From IMG/VR virus record IMGVR_UViG_3300020385_000006, positions 62,001 through 126,000 of that record: a stretch of DNA of 64,000 nt, one strand, 5' to 3'. The notes under the pieces are model-generated. The model did not search any database, was not told the DNA's origin, and saw only the letters and a program-made list of their open reading frames with translations. Below, piece after piece: positions 26,401-34,500 of this stretch. Source of the DNA: a virus. Position 1 is the stretch's first letter; each line of letters starts with the position of its first letter. The position numbers and the translations under genes are program-made.

Positions 26401-26712
26401 ATTAAAAAATACACCATTCCCCCTATAGTTTGCATAAGAATCGTCTGTATGTACTACTTTTATAATACCATCAACTTCTAATTTTTCTCCTGGTGCATTA
26501 GTTCCTATACCAACATTACCATCAGGTTTAATTCTTAGTTTTTCTGAGCCATCAGTCGTAAATGCTATACCATTAGTCTCCGGTTGAAATATACCGGTAT
26601 CGGTATCATCGATAAATGAATAGGCTGGGACGCTGGCTGTACCATCGTCCGTACGTATTCGTATTAAATCTGCAGAACTTCCGCTATGTATTATTTTTTT
26701 CCATCCAGCCAC
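20422..26712 (-). CDS. Giant tail fibre, VGIGT-repeat type (2096 aa, GTG start)
   Basis: Host-contact fibre. The N-terminus MAGWKKIIHSGSSADLIRI is shared with the 783-aa fibre, so it is probably the attachment domain. About twelve copies of a G(N/K/D)VGIGT-xx-P-xx-KLxVxG motif, a known beta-structured fibre repeat, occur across the first half and again near the end. The NNGVELFED-like cassette with VVRSGSSIFG and HQFTGSVSITGSL occurs about residue 740. The end, from PIGTIVSSNGSYNNPNSRKR to FVGCTYHCG, contains GAIWVTNASGNLENGDYITT and may be a folding-chaperone or receptor-binding tip. The start is GTG at 26712 preceded by AAAAGGA. No adjacent fibre chaperone gene is evident. Confidence 0.85.
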   Translation of the reverse strand: MAGWKKIIHSGSSADLIRIRTDDGTASVPAYSFIDDTDTGIFQPETNGIAFTTDGSEKLRIKPDGNVGIGTNAPGEKLEVDGIIKVVHTDDSYANYRGNGVFFNRTDSYLSPLTDNTSTLNIGYNGGKWGNVEINGAIIRFENGPNEFARITSTGNVGIGTPTPNDKLQVYGNATYISVKNTSNKKVAVLGSDSSGDGSLIIRDSAGNNKISLYGENGTDSYINNGGKVGIGLNTTLYQKFTVNGNIDVRGGDGCLLTFNNGDGGIGVHYNDADGTTGRDIAFKTYKEVVGNTEKMRITKDGKVGIGTATPDATLEVAGNVKAISFTGSLSGSVSHALVADSVTDATLLSQSNLWYNGTTYLSSSVNVGIGTNIPNTPLHVYAPESTIKFESSHGRESSINQGGGNFHLHADHASGVAINYGNTNPGLLKLYSDTTSKVQISAAGDSYYNGGNVGIGITSPSAKLHISASSGTNLLELTKNSGYVTSIDMDDTGLDIGHNSDGRAINLKTANEDRLTIKGDGKVGIGTSTPSGPLHVKGSTNDTVVYIDTDDNAIGDSAKISFNGSRAHIGWIDSAVTLTDGGGNKDIKLKVDNASIFLETNNTTRMFVSASGNVGIGTTSPATKLDVNGITTSDAFRTDTSTTDYSLITRNSAGNSPLYVQSANTSTDQPIAFFSYGSATANAGTKVLKVGKDISYFDNTNLGIGTTTPPKALTVQGDISGSGDLYTAGNHIIGGSTAHNGYQIIEDQIVVRSGSSIFGHDTDPAEAFHQFTGSVSITGSLIVTGNVTGNSDTATVATTVTITDNESTNENNALIFTAGGAVAGGNLGLESDGTLTYNPSTGNVTATGFIGTLTGNADTATSAVTVGTTPTNNTAMDFNIGMFAGTSGNQYMMVDNNGGLQYNPSTNTLTVPNISANLTGDVTGDLTGNADSANFAQNALDATNATNATNATKVNINNKDTGDTNCPILFTLDSSAGFKSVFEDSALYFNATNNILYSTTFSGALTGTATNASNVKVTADSGNAEHPITFIDDTSPDGGNESLKADAAFKYNPGTDTLTVGKLLLNSLVAGSSSDLIVVQDSSGNLKTANLLTTDGDGNLASQFAGQATNALHVNLSTTTNNDNYPIPFQFGTSTAAGNFAMAKDSVNSLTYNPSSNTLTVPNIVGTLTGNADTATSATNADTLDGIDSLQFLRSDQDDTATGDITFAGDIYGRYVNNQSTKLYRMGGIFFTWDSDNYGTNFNHSITSTNNGTYNDNITINSYGHVRINIDSNNNGTNTFSIGKHTTGTANTLLTLNESGILSVGDLQLTALSTQNSENTSLMIDSSGNVGTRELGSNAFNSTTIPTNNNQLTNGAGYITSADVDGFTETEIEITMAREAGWEPAFGGATEANVIWDQSEDAIKIYSATDNAIGAAFRAVYMKSGETKRFTTMIKGSVVDTNGAYLRLYQHNGDMPNGKTHVSNNAGSSSPFVQEDDTGIENWHDNGAVSTSWVTYEYDYTATADGYVSLVVLNWSTYSYNTLWVKTPDIQTVTMANATNADHVDIDTITSGIARLLVADHPGDNFVGSQDGYKQVYGEDALFWDGTNHQLGINCNPSFALEVAGEAHISGKVSCGNDISASGQIYATSVNIMDEIGHIGDSDTKIEFTSDDIEFYAGNRKMLRLNENSSTDYVIMDTDYFQIQNENSSDSTKFLFHVESGNNSTYNGNIYLSTDGMEIFTNSSVRKIMMGNDNRRTDLVINSNGDVGIGTSSPSANLEVYRNNSDTDKQFSINQDGDGDATQTFRLTGIQEYAMGIDHSDGDKFKISDGGQLGSSDRLTIDTNGDVGISKNSPAARLDIVGPDYNATLATSVLGLTSTGNALQWQFGVSNTYGTNGALYIEDDSSNQGIKLHPDFDGGDDDFRNLLTSFTGYHRSVPKEGDGNTNLYPIGTIVSSNGSYNNPNSRKRPISSSRPNISEAVPVIEMSNIAKDKKVFGVVWRYEYKGESLDEPTGNICSFMGTGSEDRIFVNSLGEGAIWVTNASGNLENGDYITTSPIPGLGMKQDDDLLHNYTVAKITQDCDFQIDSDNYDCIEFEWSGSTYRKAFVGCTYHCG

Positions 26713-26768
26713 GTATTGATTGTCCTTTTATAATATATAATATAATAAAACTTTGCCAGATAACAAAA

Positions 26769-26933
26769 TTATTCTACTAATAAGTTTTGTAATTTTACTG
26801 CGGATGTGTATACTACTTGCACATCTTTTCCTTCAAATGTTGAATCTGCAATCAGTTTCAATAAAAATTCTAATTCTTCTTTTTCTAATGGTTTTGATTT
26901 TGGTGATTTTTTTTGTTTGTCTAATAAACCCAT
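26769..26933 (-). CDS. Small protein between two fibre genes (54 aa)
   Basis: A short gene with a strong AAAAAGGAG before its ATG (26933) and a stop at 26769. The product MGLLDKQKKSPKSKPLEKEE continues with LEFLLKLIADSTFEGKDVQ and ends LLVE. It is highly charged at the N-terminus and helical afterwards. The codon use and the ribosome site support a real gene although it is too short for homology by eye. It may be a small assembly helper for the adjacent fibres. Confidence 0.7.
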   Translation of the reverse strand: MGLLDKQKKSPKSKPLEKEELEFLLKLIADSTFEGKDVQVVYTSAVKLQNLLVE

Positions 26934-26949
26934 TGTAACTCCTTTTTAG

Positions 26950-29301
26950 TTATGCGTATATCCATATTTCTTCTGTTGATCTGTTAACCCACATTTCTCC
27001 ATGACGAGCATTGGCAGTACTACCAAATGTCGGAAAATTGCTTCCACCAGGATTGGTGGTTTCAATTTGAGTGGAAGTAATGAAAGTGCTTGGCGTTTCT
27101 GATGTATCAGTTAAACTAATATTTGCTAAATTTAATCCCCATCTACCTGAACCTTCATCCCAGAAGAGATTGGCATCCGCGGCAGACCCTCTTTTAATAC
27201 TTATACCAGCATCTTGATCAGGAGCATCAGAAGCATTTGTTCCATTTGCTCCAAAATTGGCATTCAGATCAATAAAATTGTCATCTATTGTCAATGTTTC
27301 AGTGTTAATGAAAGTTGTGGTTCCTTGAACGGTGAAGTTTCCGGCTACTGTTAAAGCACCTGGTACAGAAATAGTGGTATCAGAAGTACCCATTGTTAAT
27401 GTGTTGTTACCAACTGTAGCAAATATGGTATGACTTGCAGCTGTTAAGTCTAGGCCTTCTAAGCCGGCCAAGTTGGTTTCGGTGGTTCCTAATGTAATAG
27501 TGGTGGAACCAATTGTTATGGCATCCTCTGCCAAAGATGCAAGAGTTACTGTGCCCTCACCAAACGTTGATGGATCTAATGTTATAACTGATCCGTCAAT
27601 ACCAAAACCGGTACCTAACACATCAACAAGTGCATTAATTATAGTTGTTTTCTTATGAAGATTATCAGAAACATCGTATATTGCAATGTAATCGCCATCT
27701 GCAACAGTGCTTTCATTTGACAATCCATTGATATCTAATGCCAAGTTTTCTGAGCCGTCATCTTTTAAACCAGTTCCGGCAAAATCTGAAACATCTACTT
27801 TAAATACACCGCCGGCGGCAGCTATACCATTACCGGCCATAAAAGCTGCTAGATCTACAACAGATTCTTTTTTAGTGTCGTTATCAGTAGCGCTAGTGTC
27901 TATAAATGCTATATAATCATTAGCAACATCAATAGGAACTTCAGCAACTTCAGATAAATCAACTTTTAATGCAGAATTACCGCCGCCAGTTAAACCGACA
28001 CCTGCTACTGCGGTGGAAATTTCGGCTACGCCAACTGAATTGTTGGCTAATGTTATTGCTCCGCCGGCTGCAACTGCCACATCTGTAGATGCTGCATCTA
28101 TATTGCTAAATATCTGATCTTCTAAATTGCTGAACTGAATTTTCTTTTCAGCACCATTATCTGAATATATTAATAAATCGGTTTGGTCAATAGTAGTTCC
28201 TGAGTTAGACAATCCATCAATATCTAATCCAGTTGCAGAAACATTTTCTAATCCGCTACCATCACCAGTAAATGTACCAGCTGTAATATTATCACCAGTA
28301 GTTAAACTTCCTGTAATTGTTACAGATCCAGTAAACTGATGTGATATTTCGGATGGCATTGAACCTGAACCAAATATAGTTGAACCAGAACGAACCACTA
28401 TCCGATCTTCAAATAATTCTACACCGTTAAATATAAGACTTCCGTTAACAACGGTATCTGTATTTAATTCTGTTAAAGTTTCAATGTTTAATTTAGAAGC
28501 TGTTATAGTATTAAATGTGGCTGTACCACCAAATGTATGAACGCCATTGTCTCCGCTTGCGCTCACATTGCCAGTAGCAGTGATATTATCAAAGTTAGCT
28601 GAATCGGCTGGAGAAAATGCAGTTGATGATATACTATATACTGTACCGCCATTCGAGTTAACGGTTGGTGTTACAGTAATATTAGCGCCCGGAGCTACAA
28701 TAGATGATGTGGCTGCTTTAATAGTGGCAATGGTATCATTAGTTCCAGAAAGTGTTACTGTAACATTTTCACCTCCAATTAATGATTTTGTCACAGCTGT
28801 AATTGTGGCAACGGTATCACTAGTTCCAGACAACGCCACAGTGACATTATCACCTGCAACAATTGATTTTGTTACAGCAGTAATTGTAGTGGAAGCTGCG
28901 GAAGGAGTTAATGTAATATTGTCGCCGGCAACAATTGATTTTGTTACTGCCTTTATTCCAAGAAAATCACCTTGCGTTGATCCTGAAACAGTTAAAGTAA
29001 TATTACCGGTATTAACATATGTTATATTTGAATTTACTGATGCTGAAAGTACTGTTCCTACACCAGTAAATGTAGATGAATTATCAATTGATGTGGTTGC
29101 ATATGCATGTGCTTGTGATATGGCACCGGCTACTGTTGCCTGAGTAGCTTTCTTTACATTACCAGATGCATCTACAACTAATACATTTTCGGTATTATCC
29201 GATGTATCTGCTATATTTGTTATTTGTATACCATGAGAAGCAGTTACGTGTGTTAATTCTGCACTACTACCTGATACTATTACTTTTTTCCATTCAGCCA
29301 T
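26950..29301 (-). CDS. Tail fibre with repeated VTKSIVAGDN segments (783 aa)
   Basis: The N-terminus MAEWKKVIVSGSSAELTHVT is nearly the same as that of the 2096-aa fibre, suggesting both bind the same baseplate site or attach in trimers side by side. Residues about 130-230 hold three tandem copies of AVTKSIVAGDNxTxxLSGT. The shared cassette with NGVELFEDRIVVRSGSTIFG and HQFTGSVTITGSL follows around residue 290. The C-terminus GEMWVNRSTEEIWIYA looks like a short beta-tip. AATAAGGAAACA precedes the ATG. No enzymatic domain is visible. Confidence 0.8.
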   Translation of the reverse strand: MAEWKKVIVSGSSAELTHVTASHGIQITNIADTSDNTENVLVVDASGNVKKATQATVAGAISQAHAYATTSIDNSSTFTGVGTVLSASVNSNITYVNTGNITLTVSGSTQGDFLGIKAVTKSIVAGDNITLTPSAASTTITAVTKSIVAGDNVTVALSGTSDTVATITAVTKSLIGGENVTVTLSGTNDTIATIKAATSSIVAPGANITVTPTVNSNGGTVYSISSTAFSPADSANFDNITATGNVSASGDNGVHTFGGTATFNTITASKLNIETLTELNTDTVVNGSLIFNGVELFEDRIVVRSGSTIFGSGSMPSEISHQFTGSVTITGSLTTGDNITAGTFTGDGSGLENVSATGLDIDGLSNSGTTIDQTDLLIYSDNGAEKKIQFSNLEDQIFSNIDAASTDVAVAAGGAITLANNSVGVAEISTAVAGVGLTGGGNSALKVDLSEVAEVPIDVANDYIAFIDTSATDNDTKKESVVDLAAFMAGNGIAAAGGVFKVDVSDFAGTGLKDDGSENLALDINGLSNESTVADGDYIAIYDVSDNLHKKTTIINALVDVLGTGFGIDGSVITLDPSTFGEGTVTLASLAEDAITIGSTTITLGTTETNLAGLEGLDLTAASHTIFATVGNNTLTMGTSDTTISVPGALTVAGNFTVQGTTTFINTETLTIDDNFIDLNANFGANGTNASDAPDQDAGISIKRGSAADANLFWDEGSGRWGLNLANISLTDTSETPSTFITSTQIETTNPGGSNFPTFGSTANARHGEMWVNRSTEEIWIYA

Positions 29302-29317
29302 TTTATTGTTTCCTTAT

Positions 29318-30853
29318 TTAACTATACTGTCCATCTGATCCTGTTATATATGCTGCTAATCCCGGGCTTACAGCACCTTTTGCAAAAGCGTCATTACCAA
29401 CACCTGCATTTGAAAATGAAAATCCGTTCCACCTAGGTGCTGCGGTAATTACTTCTCTAGAGGATGAATGTGCACTTACAAATGGATTTTCAAAATAATC
29501 GGTTCCAAAAACTGTGTTTCCTCGCATTCCATCTCCTGCTACATGCACAGTTCCTGATACAGGTAATCCACCTTTAAAATTACCATCTGATAATGTTGTC
29601 GGGTAATGAACTAATTGCATTGTATAATATCCACCAGATGCCGGTGCTGATAATTTATCATCTAAAAATATATGTGATCCAGATTTTATACCTTGAATAC
29701 TATCTGCAAATGGTAACATCGTAACCGGTGTAATTGATCCAGATGTTCCGTATGGTCCCATTAAACCTCCAGATCCAGATGCCCAGTATAATGTTGTACG
29801 TTTAATTGGAGAATATGCTGCAACGCTAATGTTATTATTATGCACACCTACCAATGTTTCAAATCGTAACGAATGAAAAAATGATCCACTTGCCACTACT
29901 GTATCATATGGAAATGTTAATAATTCACGATTAGAAGCAAATAATCGATTGTTTACTGATGCTGAATTAAATAATCCGGTAAATTGGGCTTCATCACCGT
30001 CGCCAAATATATTTGCAGCAACTATAGTACTGTTAAACCCGGCTGAAGATTGTAATGTAATTGAACCGGTTTTAGAAGCTGATGGCACACGATATTCATA
30101 ATATTCAAATTTTCCGGCGTCGATGCGAGATGCAGTAGCTGATGCTAAACTTGGATTAGTTATATTACTTGAACTAGTATATTCTGATATAAATGATCCA
30201 GTACTTGACCCAGATGCAAATGTTCTAATAAAAAATGATGCAGTTGCATCAAATTGATGTAATTCATTTCCATGAGCTCCATCTATATGACAACCGCTTT
30301 CTGAATTTGCAAATGACCATGATGCTCCGGTATTAAATGATGAACTGTTAATAAATTCCCAATCAACATAACCAGAAGTATTTGCAATTGCAGAAAAACT
30401 TAGTTTTGAACCAGTTTGTATAGAATATGAACCAGTTATTATTCCATCTTCACCATCTTCTGCTAAAATTACTACAAAATCTGCAGGGAATGTTACCCTA
30501 CCAAATATGCTAGCACTGGCTTGTAGATAAGCATTTGAGCTCATTTCATCGGCCATACGTTCATTTAATTTCGATTTATAATCAGGTGTCGGGACTGGGT
30601 CATAAAAAAATGATTGAGAAATACCACCTACGACTACATTTGGTATACGTATTGGTGGGCTAGATACTCCATCGACTATTGGAGTGTCTTTTCGTTTCAT
30701 ACGTTTATAAAATTTATGTTTTGATCCACGTGGATCTTTTAAAGCAAATGGAACACGCTGCTTACCGGTAAAAGTACCTTTAATAGTGCCGGCGGCTATA
30801 GAAGCACTTAATTCTGCATATGTTTTTACTTCAAATCCTCTAAATTTTGCCAT
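29318..30853 (-). CDS. Fibre-associated structural protein (511 aa)
   Basis: I do not recognise a family. The N-terminal 50 residues are basic and Arg/Lys-rich (KHKFYKRMKRKDTPI), and residues from about 110 on are Ser-, Gly- and Thr-rich beta-structure with many short strands ending in SGS-type turns. One region (YVDWEFINSSSFNTGASWSF, about 165-184) is similar in style to carbohydrate-binding modules. The gene stands between two fibre genes and has the same codon use. It may be a fibre connector or a tip protein. Its ATG has no strong Shine-Dalgarno sequence (a variant AATAAATAT element lies at 30878-30886). Confidence 0.7.
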   Translation of the reverse strand: MAKFRGFEVKTYAELSASIAAGTIKGTFTGKQRVPFALKDPRGSKHKFYKRMKRKDTPIVDGVSSPPIRIPNVVVGGISQSFFYDPVPTPDYKSKLNERMADEMSSNAYLQASASIFGRVTFPADFVVILAEDGEDGIITGSYSIQTGSKLSFSAIANTSGYVDWEFINSSSFNTGASWSFANSESGCHIDGAHGNELHQFDATASFFIRTFASGSSTGSFISEYTSSSNITNPSLASATASRIDAGKFEYYEYRVPSASKTGSITLQSSAGFNSTIVAANIFGDGDEAQFTGLFNSASVNNRLFASNRELLTFPYDTVVASGSFFHSLRFETLVGVHNNNISVAAYSPIKRTTLYWASGSGGLMGPYGTSGSITPVTMLPFADSIQGIKSGSHIFLDDKLSAPASGGYYTMQLVHYPTTLSDGNFKGGLPVSGTVHVAGDGMRGNTVFGTDYFENPFVSAHSSSREVITAAPRWNGFSFSNAGVGNDAFAKGAVSPGLAAYITGSDGQYS

Positions 30854-30895
30854 AGTACAACTTTTTATTTTATTTATAATAAATATGCAATAATA

Positions 30896-31537
30896 TCAAT
30901 AACCCAGGTAAAAATCGCCAGAGGCACTATAAAACATTCCTCCTTCCTGGGCCGTAGGTGTTGTAGAAAATGCTCCTAATACTGTAACTCCTTCTAGATT
31001 GATAACAAATTTTGCATCATCCGATCCATGTGATTTTACCAGAAATAAATCTCCAGGAGTACCATTACCAGTTATGATATTTTTTGATGATGATATTACT
31101 GGAGCAAATAACGATTGATTAACATATAAATCATTTGTAGTATCAACTAAAAATGAGTCTTGTCCTATTATTACCGGACCAGGTGTTTTTATCGATCCAG
31201 AATGTAATGTCAATGATCCAGATATTACCGATGGTCCATGCATTAAAACAGAACCAGTAATTGTCAATGATCCAGATATTACAGCAGAACCGGAAAATGG
31301 AAATACGGCGCCTGAGCCTTCTGCAAATGCTAATGCTATCCATGTTGAATCTGAAGTTTCGCTGCCAGGATTGGTACATGCATAATATCTGTTTTCATCT
31401 GATTGGTAAACTAGTAATCCTTCATACAAGTTAAACCATGGTATTGCAAGACGTTCAGTGTTGTTTGCTACAACCGATCGTGAATCTAAAGGTTCTTGTG
31501 TATTTGGATTAAATCCTACTCCAATATTCACTGCCAT
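30896..31537 (-). CDS. Short fibre protein (213 aa)
   Basis: A short, beta-rich fibre component. The N-terminus carries NIGVGFNPNTQEPLDSRSVV (about 4-23), then WFNLYEGLLVYQSDENRYYA (about 34-53), a pattern I know from N-termini of fibres that begin with a compact baseplate-facing domain. From about residue 80 it has runs of GSxxISGSLTITGSV (three similar strands), the triple-helix beta type. It ends FYSASGDFYLGY. It lies 2 bases from the 1222-aa fibre and is likely co-translated with it. Confidence 0.7.
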   Translation of the reverse strand: MAVNIGVGFNPNTQEPLDSRSVVANNTERLAIPWFNLYEGLLVYQSDENRYYACTNPGSETSDSTWIALAFAEGSGAVFPFSGSAVISGSLTITGSVLMHGPSVISGSLTLHSGSIKTPGPVIIGQDSFLVDTTNDLYVNQSLFAPVISSSKNIITGNGTPGDLFLVKSHGSDDAKFVINLEGVTVLGAFSTTPTAQEGGMFYSASGDFYLGY

Positions 31538-31539
31538 GA

Positions 31540-34500
31540 TTAAAACTCCAATTTATATCTTAATGGTATATTTTTCGGTGTCACAGATCTCCATACTTTA
31601 TATTTAGGTTGACCTGTTACCGGATCAGTACCTACCGTAGTTACATCAAATCCAGAAATTTCTTCAAATGTAGAATCCACATTTTTAATTGATACCACAT
31701 TTCCTAACTCTGCATCGTATATTATATATAAATATTCGCCAGTTGCTGCTGGGTTGAATGCAATTGTTTTGGATTCTATTTCTGAAATTTCGTTTACTCC
31801 GGATTCAATGACACCAGTTGTCCAGTTATCTAATTCTAAAATCTCTTCGTACGAATATGATGACACCATAGTTGATATATATCTTAAACTCCTTACACGT
31901 TGCCATGTCACTGAAACTGATCCAGTATGTGTTAAATATTCGCTATTACGTGTACCAGAATTCCAAAATTGTTGTATTAGTCCGGTAGTTACATCGCCAG
32001 TTTGATTAACTGTAACAGAGTCAGAAAAATTATTAAAATGTGGTGTACTACTTAACCAGCCTTCTCCGGCAGCATCAGTTCCTGGTGTTGTTACCCATGA
32101 AATAGTTCCTTCTTCGCCTTCTTCTATTTCTAGTTGATCTGCATCATATGCATTATGTTCTAGAACATATGTTAATTGTGTCACGGTTGGATTGGTAGGA
32201 TCTAGTTTATTTAATTCTAATGGCAATACTGATTCCATATCTCCAAAATTTCCAAACTGATCCACATATCTGATTTTAGCTTTAAATGTATGACTGCCGG
32301 ATTGATAAGATGGATATGTATCATTAATTGTTATATTTTCTCCATCGGTAAATGATGCCACGCCTACATACACGCCTCCATTTGTAGATGCAGATATATG
32401 ACCAAATATAAAGGTATTATCATATAAATTATATGATGATTTTAATTGATAATCGTCAATAACATTTGTAAATCTATCTGTATCAAAAGTTTCATCTACG
32501 AATCGATAGAAATATGGATCAACATTAGACCCAAATGTCAATGTTAATATTCCTCCATCAGTTGTAACAGATACATCGTTACTATAATCGTTAATAACTA
32601 ATTGAGTTAAATCGATTAGAGGTGCCGTAGATCCTGTTTGATATTGTACTGAAGTGGATGAACCACCTTCTGTATTTATTGAATTAGGATAACTACCAGT
32701 ATAAAAGAATTTTTTCTGTACTGTATCGTATACTACGACTTTATTTCCAGGTTCATTAGAATGAGGTACATTATTAAATGCTCCGGAAATTTCCGCGGCG
32801 ATTTGGGCAGAACCAGATATCAATGTATTGTTTAATTCTGTTTCTGCAATTGTTAATCTAGCTGATAATGATTCGCTTACGTTGCTAAATGATCCAGATA
32901 TATCCGCGGCAATTTGAGCAGAACTAGATATCAATGCATTGCCTAATTCTGTTTCTATTACATTTAATCTTGATGAAAATGAACCACTATCTGTTTCTAA
33001 TGAGGTTACTCTTGTACTAAATGAAGAACTTGGAGCAACAAATGCTCCAGTAATTTCTGTGGCAATTTGTGCAGATCCGGATATCAATGTTTTGGAAGTA
33101 CTACCGGCTTCCACAGATGACAGTCTAGAGGATAATGACTCACTTACATTGCTAAATGCTCCAGAAATTTCTGAAGCTATTTGCATTGAACCAGATATCA
33201 ATGTATTACCTAATTCTGATTCTATTACATTTAATCTGGATTGCACTGATGAACTTACATCACTAAATGCTCCAGATATTGCGGTAGCGATTTGAGCAGA
33301 ACCGGATATCAATGTATTGTTTAATTCTGATTCTATTGTATTTAAACGACTTTGTAAAGAAGAGCTAGTTTCTGTAAATGCTCCGGATACTGCAGATGCA
33401 ATTTGAGCTGAACCAGATATCAATGTATTGTTTAATTCTGATTCTATTGTAGTTAATCGAGTTTGTATAGATGCACTAGTATCTGTAAATGCACCTGATA
33501 TTTCTGTTGCAATTTGAGCAGAACTGCTCAATGCTCCTTCAAATATTCCGGTAAATGCCGGTGCTGTAATAGTTCCTTTAGATACAATTATACTACCAGT
33601 TGTTAATATAGATCCGGTAAATTGATGAGTAGCTTCTGATGGTATTGAACCTGAACCAAATACAGTTGAGCCAGAACGAACTGTTATCTGGTCTTCAAAT
33701 AATTCTACACCGTTAAATACAAGAGATCCAAATAATCGAGTATCATTATTTATTAAAAGCTGTGATGCTGTTACGCGCGATGATGATATATTTGCAAACG
33801 TTACAGAGGAATCTGTGTTTACGTTCTGATTAATTTGTGATTCTAATGTATTAAATCTAGATTCTATAGACGAACTTACGTTATTAAATGCCCCAGATAT
33901 TTCAGATTTAATTTCACCAGAACTTGATATATAATTTAATTCAATTGTAGATAATCGAGTTTGTATAGAAGCGCTAGATTTAAAAAATGCTCCGGATATT
34001 TCTGTGGCAATTTGTGCAGAGCTAGATATAACTCCTTGACCTTGAAATGCACCAGAAATTGCAGCAGCAAGTTGTGCAGAGCCAGATATCAATGTTTTGG
34101 AAGTACTGCCTGCTTCTACTAATGTTAATCGTGATGATAATGATTCGCTAGCGTTATTAAATGCTCCAGATATTTCAGATTCAATTTCGCTAGAACTTGA
34201 TATATAATTTAATTCTATTACATTTAATCTGGATTGTATAGATTCACTGGCGTTGTTAAATGCGCCTGATATCGCTGTAGCTATTTGTACAGATCCGGAT
34301 ATCAATGTATTGCCTAATTCTGATTCTATTACATTTAATCTGGATTGTATAGATTCGCTGGCGTTATTAAACGCACCGGAAATTTCTGTAGCAATCTGCA
34401 CAGAACCGGATATCAATGGTTTGGAAGTGCTACCTGCTTCTACTAATGTTAATCGCGATGATAATGATTCACTTACCGGTTGGAATGCACCAGATATTTC

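Noticed and set aside
28547-29143. Open frame on the plus strand, 198 aa
   Set aside because: Antisense to the 783-aa fibre repeats; same complement bias and no ribosome site.
31143-31379. Minus-strand open frame in another phase, 78 aa
   Set aside because: Fully inside the 213-aa fibre gene, rich in Ile, Trp and Cys, no ribosome site; out-of-phase reading.
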